41,156 bases of DNA from Sporolactobacillus inulinus. GTDB lineage: Bacteria > Bacillota > Bacilli > Bacillales > Sporolactobacillaceae. The notes beneath the pieces are model-generated. The model had not been told where the DNA came from, did not search any database, and saw nothing but the letters and a program-made list of their open reading frames with translations. Below are positions 16,443 through 26,900 of this stretch, piece after piece. Where the stretch lies: contig NZ_BJMS01000034.1 in the NCBI RefSeq assembly GCF_006539285.1, positions 1 to 41,156 of the forward strand, given 5' to 3'. Both the position numbers and the translations under genes were made by a program. Each line of letters begins with the position of its first letter. Position 1 is the first letter of the stretch.

Positions 16443-17375
16443 TCAATCCCTGAGCTGTTTGCCGGTTATTTCAAGAAAGACGTCATTAAGTGTCGGCAGT
16501 TCCGAGTAAATACGTCCGAACCCGATCTCGTGTGTTTTTAGGAAATCAAGAACCGCTTCAAGACTTCCTGCTTTCTTTCCAGACTTAATGACCAGCCGTT
16601 TTTCAATCCATTGAACAGAGAGGACGCCAGGAAGCTCTCGCAGCTGTTGTAGTTCTTGCTCATTGATCGAGAAGGCTTCAATCGTAATTTTCTCGCCAAG
16701 CGTAATCATCGCTTTCAGCTCTTCCTGCGTCCCGGATGCAATCACCCGTCCTTTGTCCAAGATGGCAATTCGTGAACATAACTGCTCGACTTCCTCCATG
16801 TAGTGCGAGGTATAAACAATCGTTGCTCCCTGTTTATTTAAGCGTGCGATGCCTTCGAGTATTTTGTTGCGACTTTGTGGGTCGACCGCAACGGTTGGCT
16901 CGTCAAGGATAATCAGTTTTGGCCGGTGTGCAATCCCGCAGGCAATGTTTAGTCGACGCAGCAAACCGCCGCTTAATTTTTTGGGATGAAACTTTTTGAA
17001 GTTCCCCAGTTCAACAAAATCAATCGCCTCTTCCACAAGCCGCTTTCTTTCCGATTTATCGTGCACATACAGGCCGCAAAAATAATCGATATTTTCATAG
17101 ACCGTTAACTCATCAAAAACAGCGACATTTTGCATCACAATACCAATGTTGCGCTTGCTTTCATAAGCATCCGGAGTCATTTTTTTGCCGAATATTTCGA
17201 TTTCTCCTTTATCAAAGCTGAGCAGCGACAAAATACAATTAATGGCTGTACTTTTCCCCGATCCGTTGGGTCCAAGCAGGCCAAAGATTTCGCCTTCTTT
17301 TATATCCAGCGACAAGTGATCGAGCGCAACAAGATCTCCATACCTTTTCAGCAAATTTTTCACATGAATCATCAT
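16443..17375 (-). CDS. ABC exporter ATPase, LnrL/YfiL-like
   Basis: A 310-residue ABC ATPase of the drug-export (DRA/CcmA) type. Walker A is GLLGPNGSGKST (about 33-44), the signature is KLSGGLLRRLNIA, Walker B is LIILDEPTVAVDP, and the H-loop is TSHYMEEVE. About 85 residues after the cassette form the usual C-terminal extension. The signature has LSGGL where LSGGQ is usual. ATG 17375 lies seven bases after AAGGGGG. It is the first gene of a three-gene exporter operon, divergent from a NarL-type two-component system. Lengths (310, 380, 387) and partners agree with B. subtilis LnrL, LnrM and LnrN (YfiLMN), which give resistance to linearmycins; in B. subtilis the kinase pair is co-directional. 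Confidence 0.85.
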   Translation of the reverse strand: MMIHVKNLLKRYGDLVALDHLSLDIKEGEIFGLLGPNGSGKSTAINCILSLLSFDKGEIEIFGKKMTPDAYESKRNIGIVMQNVAVFDELTVYENIDYFCGLYVHDKSERKRLVEEAIDFVELGNFKKFHPKKLSGGLLRRLNIACGIAHRPKLIILDEPTVAVDPQSRNKILEGIARLNKQGATIVYTSHYMEEVEQLCSRIAILDKGRVIASGTQEELKAMITLGEKITIEAFSINEQELQQLRELPGVLSVQWIEKRLVIKSGKKAGSLEAVLDFLKTHEIGFGRIYSELPTLNDVFLEITGKQLRD

Positions 17376-17453
17376 GAGGTAACCCCCTTCCGGTTTACTT
17401 TTAGTTTAAGTGATCGCTGCCGGCCACATCAGTGTCGCCAATCATCAATCGCT

Positions 17454-17467
17454 ATGACATTTGTCAT
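17454..17467. promoter_or_regulatory. Perfect dyad between exporter and two-component genes
   Basis: ATGACA-TT-TGTCAT lies in the 176-base divergent spacer, 79 bases from the ATPase start and 85 from the kinase start. NarL/FixJ-type regulators bind such short dyads as dimers, and the nearby response regulator is of that type, so it is a candidate binding site. The promoters around it are not clear enough to assign. Confidence 0.5.
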
Positions 17468-17551
17468 CATTCGGAAGCCGTGAATTGTTTGGACGCCTGA
17501 AACATGATTAAATAAAGGAAGTAAAAGAATAAATCAGGATGGATATGCGCG

Positions 17552-18625
17552 ATGAATTCGATTATCGATAAACTGGTCTTGCTCCTAAGCTGCTCTATTC
17601 TGTTTCTGACAGGAAAACCCTTTGCTTATGATGTACTCCCATTTTTACTGGCCATTATTTTTTCTTGCTTTCTTAGCTATTTCCATCAAGAACGCCTCCA
17701 CATGTTTCTTGTCGGCTTCTTTTTGCTCATAAGCCTGTTTTTGCCTTGGCTATGTGTGTTTCTGCCACTCGCACTGTACGACATGTTTTATTCGAGAAAG
17801 CAGTGGATCTGTCTGTTAGCTTTACTTCCCTTTCTGAAGTTCCGGCCGCTTGGCACGCTGCAGCTTGATTTAGGACTCTGCGTCTTATTTCTTTTCTCCA
17901 TACTTCTGCGGTTTCGTACAAAGGCGTTGGCGCAGCTGATCCGCCGTCATTACTATTTGCGCGATACGACCAAAGAAATGGCTCGGAAGCTAAAGCGTCA
18001 GAATCAGAACCTGCTTAAAAAGCAAACGAACGAACTGACCATGGCAACTCTAGGAGAACGCAATCGCATCGCACGAGAGATTCATGACAACGTTGGCCAT
18101 TTGCTGTCGCGCGCGTTGTTGCAAACCGGTGCCTTGCTCGCCGTCTCACAAAAGCCGCAAACAACCGCCGGACTGATCGAACTGAAAGACACTTTAGCAG
18201 AAGCAATGACAAGCATCCGCAAAAGCGTTCATGATCTTCATGATGAGTCAATCGATTTGCAGCATGAACTCGACAAGCTGATCCGAAAATTCACGTTCTG
18301 TCCGATGACCCTTGACCTTTCGGTGCAGCGCACTCCCGGGAGCAAACTCACTTATGCACTGATCTCAATTGTTAAAGAGGCCTTGTCCAACATTGTTCGG
18401 CATTCAAACGCCACTCATGCTGAAACAACGCTGCGTGAGCACCCGGCATTCTATCAGCTCATCATCCATGACAATGGGCAAGTGCCTGGCAATTGGCAGG
18501 ACCAAGGAATGGGGTTGAAGAATATTCAAGAGCGCGTGGAGGCCTTTCACGGCATCTTCACGATCAACGAAAAAAATGGCTTTATGCTTTTTATCTCAAT
18601 TCCTAAGGAGGAAAATAGATCATGA
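17552..18625 (+). CDS. NarL-type sensor histidine kinase, LnrJ-like
   Basis: A 357-residue membrane histidine kinase of the NarX/DegS/DesK class (HisKA_3). The first about 130 residues are hydrophobic, with four or five membrane helices and very short loops, so the sensor is probably intramembrane. A short coiled-coil linker leads to ERNRIAREIHDNVGHLLSRAL with phospho-acceptor His178. The ATPase domain has IVKEALSNIVRHSNA (N-box) and HDNGQ...GMGLKNIQERV (G-boxes). The stop overlaps the next start by ATGA, so the kinase and regulator are co-translated. It is divergent from the ABC exporter operon. LnrJ of B. subtilis has the same layout and senses linearmycin-type polyenes; the ligand here is unknown. 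Confidence 0.85.
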   Translation: MNSIIDKLVLLLSCSILFLTGKPFAYDVLPFLLAIIFSCFLSYFHQERLHMFLVGFFLLISLFLPWLCVFLPLALYDMFYSRKQWICLLALLPFLKFRPLGTLQLDLGLCVLFLFSILLRFRTKALAQLIRRHYYLRDTTKEMARKLKRQNQNLLKKQTNELTMATLGERNRIAREIHDNVGHLLSRALLQTGALLAVSQKPQTTAGLIELKDTLAEAMTSIRKSVHDLHDESIDLQHELDKLIRKFTFCPMTLDLSVQRTPGSKLTYALISIVKEALSNIVRHSNATHAETTLREHPAFYQLIIHDNGQVPGNWQDQGMGLKNIQERVEAFHGIFTINEKNGFMLFISIPKEENRS

Positions 18626-19242
18626 ACGTGATCATTGTGGATGATGACCGACTGGTTGTTTCTTCGCTGAATACGATACTGGAGACTGATCCGGAGATTC
18701 GGGTTGTCGGTTCGGGATACTCAGGAGCTGAAGCCCTGCACCTCTGCCAGAGGCTATGTCCGGATCTGCTCTTAATTGATATTCGAATGGATGGCCTATC
18801 CGGAATTGAGGCTGCAAAACGTTTAATGAATCAAAACCCTAAGGCGAAAGTATTGTTTTTAACCACCTTTTCAGATGATGAATACATCATTGAAGCCCTG
18901 CGTATCGGCGCTAAGGGCTACATCCTCAAGCAAAATTTCGAAAGTATTATTCCAGCAATCAAGGCCGTTTTTAGCGGTCAGCGCGTCTTTGGTGACGCAA
19001 TCATTGATAAGATACCGTCCCTGATGAAATCAAACGAGCAGCCAAACTTCAGCGATTATCATTTTAGCAGCCGCGAACTCGCGATGATCAAGCTGGTGGC
19101 AAATGGAAAATCAAATCGTGAAATTGCGCAAGAACTCTATCTGAGCGAGGGAACGGTGCGCAATTACATCAGTTCGATATTAGAAAAATTGGCTTTGCGT
19201 GATCGAACGCAGCTGGCTGTTTTCTATTACAAACAATCCTGA
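18622..19242 (+). CDS. NarL/FixJ response regulator, LnrK-like
   Basis: A 206-residue response regulator. The receiver domain (1-120) has the acidic triad DDD at residues 7-9, phospho-acceptor Asp53 in LIDIRMDG, a conserved T in FLTTFSDD, and K in GAKGYILKQ. The C-terminal LuxR-type helix-turn-helix (about 140-206) contains FSSRELAMIKLVANGKSNREI and LSEGTVRNYISSILEKL. The start overlaps the kinase stop (ATGA). It most likely activates the divergent exporter operon from the dyad at 17454-17467. The family call is certain; the LnrK name rests on gene context. Confidence 0.88.
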   Translation: MNVIIVDDDRLVVSSLNTILETDPEIRVVGSGYSGAEALHLCQRLCPDLLLIDIRMDGLSGIEAAKRLMNQNPKAKVLFLTTFSDDEYIIEALRIGAKGYILKQNFESIIPAIKAVFSGQRVFGDAIIDKIPSLMKSNEQPNFSDYHFSSRELAMIKLVANGKSNREIAQELYLSEGTVRNYISSILEKLALRDRTQLAVFYYKQS

Positions 19243-19324
19243 ATCGTCGCTTGATCAAAGATGCACCGCTGCTTCCAGTTCAGCATGTGTTCAAAATCAT
19301 AGATTTCCTTTACCTATGAGGAAA

Positions 19325-19350
19325 GGGTGTCTCAAAGTTAAGAGACACCC
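19325..19350. terminator. Hairpin between the regulator and sbcC
   Basis: GGGTGTCTC (19325-19333) pairs with GAGACACCC (19342-19350) around an eight-base loop. It lies between convergent gene ends (19242 and 19395). The flanking T-runs are weak on both strands. A similar GGGTGTCTC hairpin with a good T-run follows mscL at 36160. Confidence 0.6.
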
Positions 19351-19394
19351 TCATGAAAAACAATTCTGTCGTTTCGATTGGCTGCTTCAAAAGA

Positions 19395-22300
19395 TTACAG
19401 CATCTCCATGTGGACGCGGCTTCCTCGTCCAGACGGTACGGCGGGCGAAACAATGAGCCTTCTCGGCAGCCGTTCGCGCATTTCCGGCACATGACTAATG
19501 ACGCCAATTGCTAAACGGCGCATATGCAGTTTCTCCAGTGCCGTAACCACGGTATCCAAGAGATCGGGATCAAGCGAACCGAAGCCTTCGTCCAGGAAGA
19601 AGAATTGCAGCGGCACATTGCCCCGCAGCTGAATCTGTTCCGAAAGTGAGAGGGCAAGTGCTAGCGAAGTTAAAAAGGTTTCTCCGCCAGATAAGGATGA
19701 GACGGGACGGTAAACGCCTCCGTTCCCATTATCGCGGATGATGAAGCCGCTCTGCTCATCGACCTCAAGGACATATCGATCATGCGTCAGCTCACCAAGC
19801 CGTCTTGATGCCGCAGCACAAACCTGCTGAAGCTGCTCCTCGGCGACAAATTCAACAAAAGCATTGCCTCGAAAAACACGCTGAAGTTTTTCAAATTGAT
19901 CCAATTCTTTTTGATTAAGCTTTCGTTCCGATTCCAACGTGCGATACAACTCATGATTTTTTATCAAGGTTTCCTTTTCTTTATTCGCCGCTCCCAGCGC
20001 TTGACTGACTTCTTGACCTTTTTCTTTCCGTTCCGTCCATTTCTGCCGAATCTCATTGAGCTGTTCTTTTGAAACGTCTTCGCCGCCAATTCGCTCGGAC
20101 AGCGCGTCAATTTCCGATACAAGCTTCCTGCTTTGCGCAACATAAGTCTCCCATTCATTTGCGCGATGCATGCGCTCTTCATCGTTCAGGTGAGCGTTCA
20201 TCACCGCCTCGCGCGTGTCAAATTGAGAAGACTCCAGACGGTTCGACCACTTGCGCAACTTTTCCTGATGTATCTGCTCTGCACGTTCAAATCGCGATTT
20301 TGCATTCGCAGCGTTCTTATCCGCCAGATGGTAGGCTTCCCGTGCATGCTCTGCCGCACGGCTGCTCTCCTCAAACGCTTGCTTGATTCGTTTTATTTCT
20401 TGCTCGAGATCCAATGCCAGCTGCTCAAGGGGCATTTCTTCACTTAATTGCAAATCCTTCATCTGATTGCGACAACCCTGCAACGCTTTTTCGGCCGCCT
20501 CCATCCGCCCGCTGCTCTCGCTCCAGTTGCTCTCCAGTGCGCGCAGCGTTTGCAGATTTTTCTCAAGCATCAGCTCCAGTGGCTTTAGCTGATCTTTTAA
20601 TTGACTAATTTCTTTGCGCAACTGCTCACTTTGCTTATCGGAAGATGCAATCTCCTGTTCCTCAGCTTGCATCTGCTCAGGAGAAGCATACTGCGCTGTC
20701 CATTTGTTCCAAAGTTGATCACGTAACGCGCGCTTTTCGGTGGCCTGCTCCTCCAGCAAACACATCTTTTCCTGATACATGGTAAACTGTGCCGCACAGG
20801 TTGACTGCAACGTATCACGTTTCAGCTGCTTATTCTGAGATGCAGCCGTTGCCTCATCCAAATGTAAAAGATCCTGTTTCAGTTCGCGAACGGAAAGCTC
20901 AATAGGGTCCACACACGTCTCCAACCCATCCTGTTCCCATTTTACAAAGTCAGCATGCTGATCTTCGCGGAGATCTCGATTGAGCGCATCTGCTTGCGCG
21001 GAAGATGCCGCCAATACTTTCGCCTGCTGTTCCAATTGCGCGCGATAAATACCGATTTTCTGTTGCGCTTGATTCAGCTGCTCCGCGGCCTTGTCAAATG
21101 CTAAGCGCTGCTTTTCGAAGGGTGCTTCTGAGATGGGTTGGTTAGGCGCAGGATGAGGGTGATGCAGCCCGCCGCATACCGGGCAGGGCTGACCGTCACG
21201 CAGCGCGTCCACTAATTGCCGTGACAGGTTTTGGCGGTGAATCTTCTCACGTTCCTGTTCCATTTTGTTTCGTTCATACTCGATATAGGCTCGAGCAGAG
21301 CGAATCATCTGAGAAACGTGTACCGCTCGATTATAGAGCGATTGATTCTGCTCATCGAGTACGGCAGCTTTTTGTTCGGCTTGCTTCTGTTCGCGCTTTA
21401 ATTGATCCTGCTGTTCGGAAAGTTTGCGCAGTCGATCGCGCAGGCCGATCCATTCACTTCGCTTCTCTTCAAGATACAAATCCAGATTATCGATCTCTTT
21501 TTTCTCTTGGAGCGCATGCTGCACGCGCAATCGGCGCTCACTGTCCACGGTGAGTGCCAGTCGCTTCTCTTCATTGGTTTCTAGAATTTCTTTCAATTGC
21601 GCGCATTGCGCTTGCTGCTGCTGTACGGTGAGCCGTGCGCGGTCAATTTTCTGCCTCAATTCTGAACGCTTCCTCTTCAAAATCTCAACAGTGCTGAGCT
21701 CCTCTTGCAATTGCTTTTGAACAGAGACGCCTTGAAGCAGACGCTGCCTGTCACGCTCATGCTTCGGCAGCTGATCATCTAAAGCCCGTTTCGCTTGCGC
21801 TTGCTGCATTTCCGTCGCTTGCACAGCCGCTTTGGTCTGTTCATACCGGCCGCTTACTTCCGCCATGAGTCGTTTCGCCTCAGCTGTTTCTCGCTCTGCA
21901 TCAACTAAGGCCTCCAAATAAGGCACCAACCGATCAGCAGCTTCGTCTTGATCAAGCTCGCGTTTGATCGTATGATAATGATCCTTTTCCTGTTTCAATT
22001 GTTCGAGCTTACGCGTTTTATTATCCTTCTCATCGATAAGACTGCGAACGTCCTCAAAATGTGCTTTTTGCCTTTCAATGTGTTCGAGTTCATCTAAAAT
22101 CCGCTTTTGCTCGTTTGCAATCTGTGCGCATCGATCTTCGGCAGCCTTTACCGCTTCGTGCGAAGCATCGCCGAGCACCGCCTGTTTTTCAACGATAACC
22201 TGCAGGCGCTGCTTCCGTTCCTCTGCGGCATGTTTGAGTCGTGCGGACAATTCATCGCCGTATTTCTCTAAATGAAAAAGCCGCTGTAACATTTTGCGTC

Positions 22301-22793
22301 GTTCATTCCCCTTCAAGGTCAAAAATTCAGCGAATTTGCCTTGTGGCAAAACGACTGCACGCGTGAAATCGTCATGCGTTAAGCCAAGAATTTTTCGGAT
22401 CGATTGAGTCAGATCGCGTTCTTTATCTGCAATGACCGCCTTATCCTTACCCAGTTTAATCAATCGGCAGCTTGCTTGGCGCAGTCCACCGTCCTTCATC
22501 CGTTTATAACTACGCTCCGCACGGTAACGAACGGTGCGTTCGCCGGAAAGTTCAAATGTAAAACCGACTGAAAGCTTTTGCTCCAATTGATTCAAAATGC
22601 CGCTCGTATTATTGGCCGCCCGCTCAACCGTACCATAGAGTGCGAGCGTCATCCCGTCAAGTATTGTCGATTTACCGCTTCCGGTCGGTCCAAAGATACC
22701 AAATAGTCCGTCCGCACAGAGTGCTTCAAAGTCAATTCGCTGTTCTTCGCGAAAACTATTCAGCCCGCTTATGGTCAATTCAATCGGTTTCAT
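19395..22793 (-). CDS. sbcC: SbcC, Rad50-like ATPase of the SbcCD nuclease
   Basis: A 1132-residue SMC-like protein. The N-terminal half ATPase has Walker A GPTGSGKST (35-43). Long heptad-rich coiled coils follow, with a zinc hook CPVC near residue 538. The C-terminal half has the signature SSLSGGETFLTSLALALSLS and Walker B FFFLDEGFGSLD. With SbcD it forms the bacterial Mre11-Rad50 complex, which opens hairpins and protein-blocked DNA ends. The ATG at 22793 follows GGGAG by eight bases and overlaps the end of sbcD by 14 bases. It is last in the addB-addA-sbcD-sbcC operon. About 15 more codons are open upstream, but the motif order and ribosome site favour 22793. Confidence 0.96.
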   Translation of the reverse strand: MKPIELTISGLNSFREEQRIDFEALCADGLFGIFGPTGSGKSTILDGMTLALYGTVERAANNTSGILNQLEQKLSVGFTFELSGERTVRYRAERSYKRMKDGGLRQASCRLIKLGKDKAVIADKERDLTQSIRKILGLTHDDFTRAVVLPQGKFAEFLTLKGNERRKMLQRLFHLEKYGDELSARLKHAAEERKQRLQVIVEKQAVLGDASHEAVKAAEDRCAQIANEQKRILDELEHIERQKAHFEDVRSLIDEKDNKTRKLEQLKQEKDHYHTIKRELDQDEAADRLVPYLEALVDAERETAEAKRLMAEVSGRYEQTKAAVQATEMQQAQAKRALDDQLPKHERDRQRLLQGVSVQKQLQEELSTVEILKRKRSELRQKIDRARLTVQQQQAQCAQLKEILETNEEKRLALTVDSERRLRVQHALQEKKEIDNLDLYLEEKRSEWIGLRDRLRKLSEQQDQLKREQKQAEQKAAVLDEQNQSLYNRAVHVSQMIRSARAYIEYERNKMEQEREKIHRQNLSRQLVDALRDGQPCPVCGGLHHPHPAPNQPISEAPFEKQRLAFDKAAEQLNQAQQKIGIYRAQLEQQAKVLAASSAQADALNRDLREDQHADFVKWEQDGLETCVDPIELSVRELKQDLLHLDEATAASQNKQLKRDTLQSTCAAQFTMYQEKMCLLEEQATEKRALRDQLWNKWTAQYASPEQMQAEEQEIASSDKQSEQLRKEISQLKDQLKPLELMLEKNLQTLRALESNWSESSGRMEAAEKALQGCRNQMKDLQLSEEMPLEQLALDLEQEIKRIKQAFEESSRAAEHAREAYHLADKNAANAKSRFERAEQIHQEKLRKWSNRLESSQFDTREAVMNAHLNDEERMHRANEWETYVAQSRKLVSEIDALSERIGGEDVSKEQLNEIRQKWTERKEKGQEVSQALGAANKEKETLIKNHELYRTLESERKLNQKELDQFEKLQRVFRGNAFVEFVAEEQLQQVCAAASRRLGELTHDRYVLEVDEQSGFIIRDNGNGGVYRPVSSLSGGETFLTSLALALSLSEQIQLRGNVPLQFFFLDEGFGSLDPDLLDTVVTALEKLHMRRLAIGVISHVPEMRERLPRRLIVSPAVPSGRGSRVHMEML

Positions 22794-23982
22794 GCAAGTC
22801 ACTCCCTGCTGCCGCTTCACGTTCCGCTTGATCGTCAATCAACTGCATAAACATGTGGATAAGCTCGCTTCCTGGAACCGCACCGTTCGTTTGCTGCTTG
22901 TAAAAGCGGACAAACAATTCATCAATGGGCAATTTGGAACGCGCTTGCTGATCATGTTCCACTAAGTTGTTTTGATAGATTGGTCGTATCGTTACAAGAT
23001 GTGGCCGCGTTTTGCGCAGCGCCTGAATATCATGCATATCCATTGCCTCATTTAGACAAATCTCAAGATCAATCCATGCCTCTGCATCACGGCCTTCTTC
23101 AAGCCATTGATGCACTTCTTCAAGCCCCTTCTCCGCACGCCAGCGCACCAGCGGACGTCCGGAACTGAGTTCAATATGCTCCATCGCAATCGGCGAACCT
23201 GGAGACGCATCAAGAATCGTTACCGATTTGGCCTGTCCGGCTTCCGAAAAACTATAAGCAAGTGGGGCACCGGCGTAGCGGGCCGGCACCGCAGAATCGG
23301 CCAAAGTCTGCGGACGATGGAGATGCCCAAGCGCAACATACTGCGCCGATTTTGGAAATACTGATGAATGAACCGTGTAGGCGCCGCCGACCTGTATTGG
23401 CCGTTCGGAATCGGATTCCTTACCTCCCGCCGCAAAAAGATGAGTCATCAACATGTTGACCGTATCCGATTTAAACGCAGCGGCATGCTGTTGAAAAAGT
23501 TCGGCAAGGCGATCATTATAAGCGGTTTTGATTGATTCTTCATCATTTCGTTCACTCAGACACTCATTGAGCCGCGATTCCGAAGGATAGGGAATGCTGC
23601 CAAGCACAAGCGTCTCGCCAGTCGCCCCGATGGGTACAATTAATGGTTTCAAAACCGGTTTCCCGATAATGGTGATTGCTTGCCTTCCTGCCAGCGGCCG
23701 TGAAGCCTCCAAGCGCTCCGGACTGTCGTGGTTTCCCGCAATGATCAGTACCGGACGTTTTCCGTTATTTGACAACCGCAGTGCCGTCTCATAGAATAGC
23801 GCTTCACTGGCTGCCGGCGGATTAACCGTGTCAAAGACATCGCCGGCCATAAGCACAGCATCAACGTGTGCATCGTCCGCTATGGTGCAAATCTCATCCA
23901 TGACCTGTTCCTGTTCTTCCTCTCGAGAGCGTCCCTCCAGCGTTCGCCCGAGATGCCAATCAGCCGTGTGCATCAGTCTCAT
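22780..23982 (-). CDS. sbcD: SbcD, Mre11-like exonuclease
   Basis: A 400-residue calcineurin-like metallophosphoesterase. The phosphoesterase motifs are in order: TADWHLGR (about 6-13), GDVFD, GNHDSPERL, THLFAAGG, and GHLHRPQ. These coordinate two metal ions, normally Mn2+. The C-terminal about 120 residues are the capping domain. It is the nuclease subunit of SbcCD. The ATG at 23982 follows AAAGGAGG by nine bases and overlaps the addA stop (ATGA), so it is translationally coupled. The longer open frame to 24066 lies inside addA and is not the start. Confidence 0.96.
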   Translation of the reverse strand: MRLMHTADWHLGRTLEGRSREEEQEQVMDEICTIADDAHVDAVLMAGDVFDTVNPPAASEALFYETALRLSNNGKRPVLIIAGNHDSPERLEASRPLAGRQAITIIGKPVLKPLIVPIGATGETLVLGSIPYPSESRLNECLSERNDEESIKTAYNDRLAELFQQHAAAFKSDTVNMLMTHLFAAGGKESDSERPIQVGGAYTVHSSVFPKSAQYVALGHLHRPQTLADSAVPARYAGAPLAYSFSEAGQAKSVTILDASPGSPIAMEHIELSSGRPLVRWRAEKGLEEVHQWLEEGRDAEAWIDLEICLNEAMDMHDIQALRKTRPHLVTIRPIYQNNLVEHDQQARSKLPIDELFVRFYKQQTNGAVPGSELIHMFMQLIDDQAEREAAAGSDLHETD

Positions 23983-26900
23983 CTGCTTGTGCCTCCTTTC
24001 GTCAAATCGACAAAACAGCCGATATCGAATGCATACAGCCCGGCACGCATTACTTTTCGTTTCCAAATTTGTTCAATCGCCCGTTGATACAAACGGATTT
24101 GCACCGTGTATCGTTGTTTTAATTCAGCGACGGCCGCCTCGGGCGTTGGGAATCGGCCAAGATGATCCGTTTTATAGTCGAGAAGAATTAATCCATCTTC
24201 GTCCTCAATCATAACGTCAATGACCCCTTGTACGAGCACCGTCTCTTGAGCTGCTTCTTTGTTCCATGCTGGATAGACTTCATCAGTTGGCAATGCAAGA
24301 CTAAACGGCGATTCGCGGATCACTTTTGTTGCTTCCCTCATCTTCTTGCCAATGGCTGTGTCAAAAAATGCACGGACCGCTTGATAGTCAAAGCTTTGCT
24401 CCTGTGCTTCGGTGATGATTTCCTTTGCCACGAGTGCCGTCCCCTGCTCTTTAAGTTGCTCAAGGGTATCTGACTTTTTCAAATCAAGATGCTGCATAAA
24501 TAAATGAAGCGCCGTTCCGCGTTCTGTTGCAGACAGAGCGGATTGTTGCAAAAATTGCGGCCGATCGTGCCCAATCGCTGAAAATCGTTCCGAACCGCTG
24601 AGCAGTGCATCATCATTACCGCTGCTAAAGTAATCCTGCTGCACTTTGATTTCTGTGACGGTTTGTTTTGCCATTGATGCTGCTGCGACAGCATGCGGAT
24701 AGGTCCACGCCAATCGAGCAGCGACCTCATCCTGAACACCAGAGTGGGAACTCATCGATTTGCCTTGCTTCAGCAACTGCAGCCGTTCCTGATTGAGCTG
24801 CTTCTTCTCTGCGTCACTTTGGAGAAGTCCGGAAGCCGGGATAAGCTGCACCCTCCATTCCGATTGATCCAAAAATACCGAGGTTCGACTTGGTTCATCC
24901 TCCAGCAGCTCATGGAGTGCTTCTGCCGCCCGATGCCTGGCAACTGAAGGAAGGAGCCAATCAAAGTAGGTTGATGCTGATGAGCGACTGTCGGCAGGGA
25001 GCAGCCAATCCGTTTGATGCAACGTGTCTCGGCATTTTTCAACTTGTTTCAGTGCATCCTTAACCGTACCAATAAGGATTAGTTTTTCTCGCGCCCGCGT
25101 GACAGCGACATATAAAATGCGCAGTTCTTCAGCAACCGCATCGCGTTTCATACGCTCCTTAATCGCTAAATAAGGTAGGGTCGGACTGCTCATGCGAAAT
25201 TCAGGATTGATCCATTTCGTACCGAAGCCCAAATCTTTATGGAGCAGTGCCGGCTCCGCTGTATCGCGTAAATTAAATCGTTTATTCATTCCGGCAACAA
25301 AAACGACGGGAAACTCCAAACCTTTGCTTTTATGAATCGTCATGATACGCACAACATCCGCCTGTTCGCTCAAGGCTCTTGCCTCACCAAGGTCGCCGCC
25401 ATTTGCCCGCATCCGTTCAATAAAGCGAAGGAAACGAAATAAACCGCGGAATGTTGTCTTTTCATACTGACGCGCACGGTCATAGAACGCTTTTAAATTG
25501 GCTTGGCGCTGCGTCCCGCCGCTCAATCCGCCGACGTAGTCGTAATAACCGGTGTCTCGATAAATTTGCCAAATCAATTCAGAGACGGCATGATTCTTTG
25601 AAAAGTCGCGCCATTCCTCTAACTTCTCTAGAAAAACGAATAATCGTTGAACCGTTTTCGACTTGCCTTCGGTTAAATAGCTTTTCATCGCTTGATAGAA
25701 TCCGGAACGGCGATCAGCCACTCGGATCGCCGCTAGTTCATCAGCATGTAACCCAATGATTGGCGAGCGCAACACGGCAGCCAGCGGAATATCCTGATCC
25801 GGATTATCAATCACCTGAAGCAAAGACAGCATAATGGATACCTCTACCGCATCGAAGTATCCCTTGGACAATTCTGCATAGGCCGGGATGCCGCGTTGAT
25901 CGAGTACCTCCTTGATCACCGCCGCTGTTGTGCTGGCTGAGCGGAGCAGGATGGCTATATCACGAAATTGAATCGCACGCATCTGTCCCCGTGTACGGTC
26001 GAAAACTTGAAATGACGGTGACGATCCGTCATCGCCAATCATTGCAATGATCCGGTCGGCAATCGCCGCTGCTTCTAGTTCTGCTGAATCCAAATCGTCC
26101 GTGTCTCCGGCGGGTTCACTCTCTGTCGAGGCCCGATTAATGATCTCTAAATCAATCGGACGATTCTCCTCAGGGTACTTGGCACTGAAACACAGTTCGG
26201 CGGCAGAATCATAGGTCACGCCGCCAACCTTTTCATCCATTGTCTGGCGAAAGAGAAAATTAGCTCCATCGATGATTTCCTGTCTGCTTCTGAAATTGTT
26301 TGACAGATCAATCACCTGACCGTCTGTGTCTGGGCGGGAAAACTGCTTGTATTTCTCACGAAACAGACCGGGCTCCGCTAATCGAAAGCCGTAAATACTC
26401 TGCTTCACATCGCCGACCATAAACAGATTTCCACCAGTACGGTTGTCTTTCGTAATCAGCTGAAGGATTGCTTCTTGTACCCGGTTGGTATCTTGGTATT
26501 CATCAATCATGACTTCTTGAAAACGCGATCTGAATTGTTCGGCAACGATAGAAGGTCGCTCCTGTTCGGGCGAAGAATCCTTAGCGCGCAGAACCGCAAG
26601 GCATTCATGCTCCAGATCAGAAAAGTCCAGTACAGCTTTGCGTCTTTTCTCTTTTTTATATTGCCGGGTAAAGCTTTTGACCAGTTCAATAATCAGATCA
26701 ACAGAAGGCGCCATATCGTTGAGATCCTTCAGACATTCATCTGCCGGCCGCGCGAACCATTGCTGTTGCAAATCGTTTATTTTCGCCTTTATCGTGTCGC
26801 GTATTTTTTTTACTTGATCCTTAAGTTGCGGAAGCACCTCTTTACCTCTGACCGGTTTCAATTTGCCGAATGAAACAGATAATACAGCTGCGCGCAGAAC

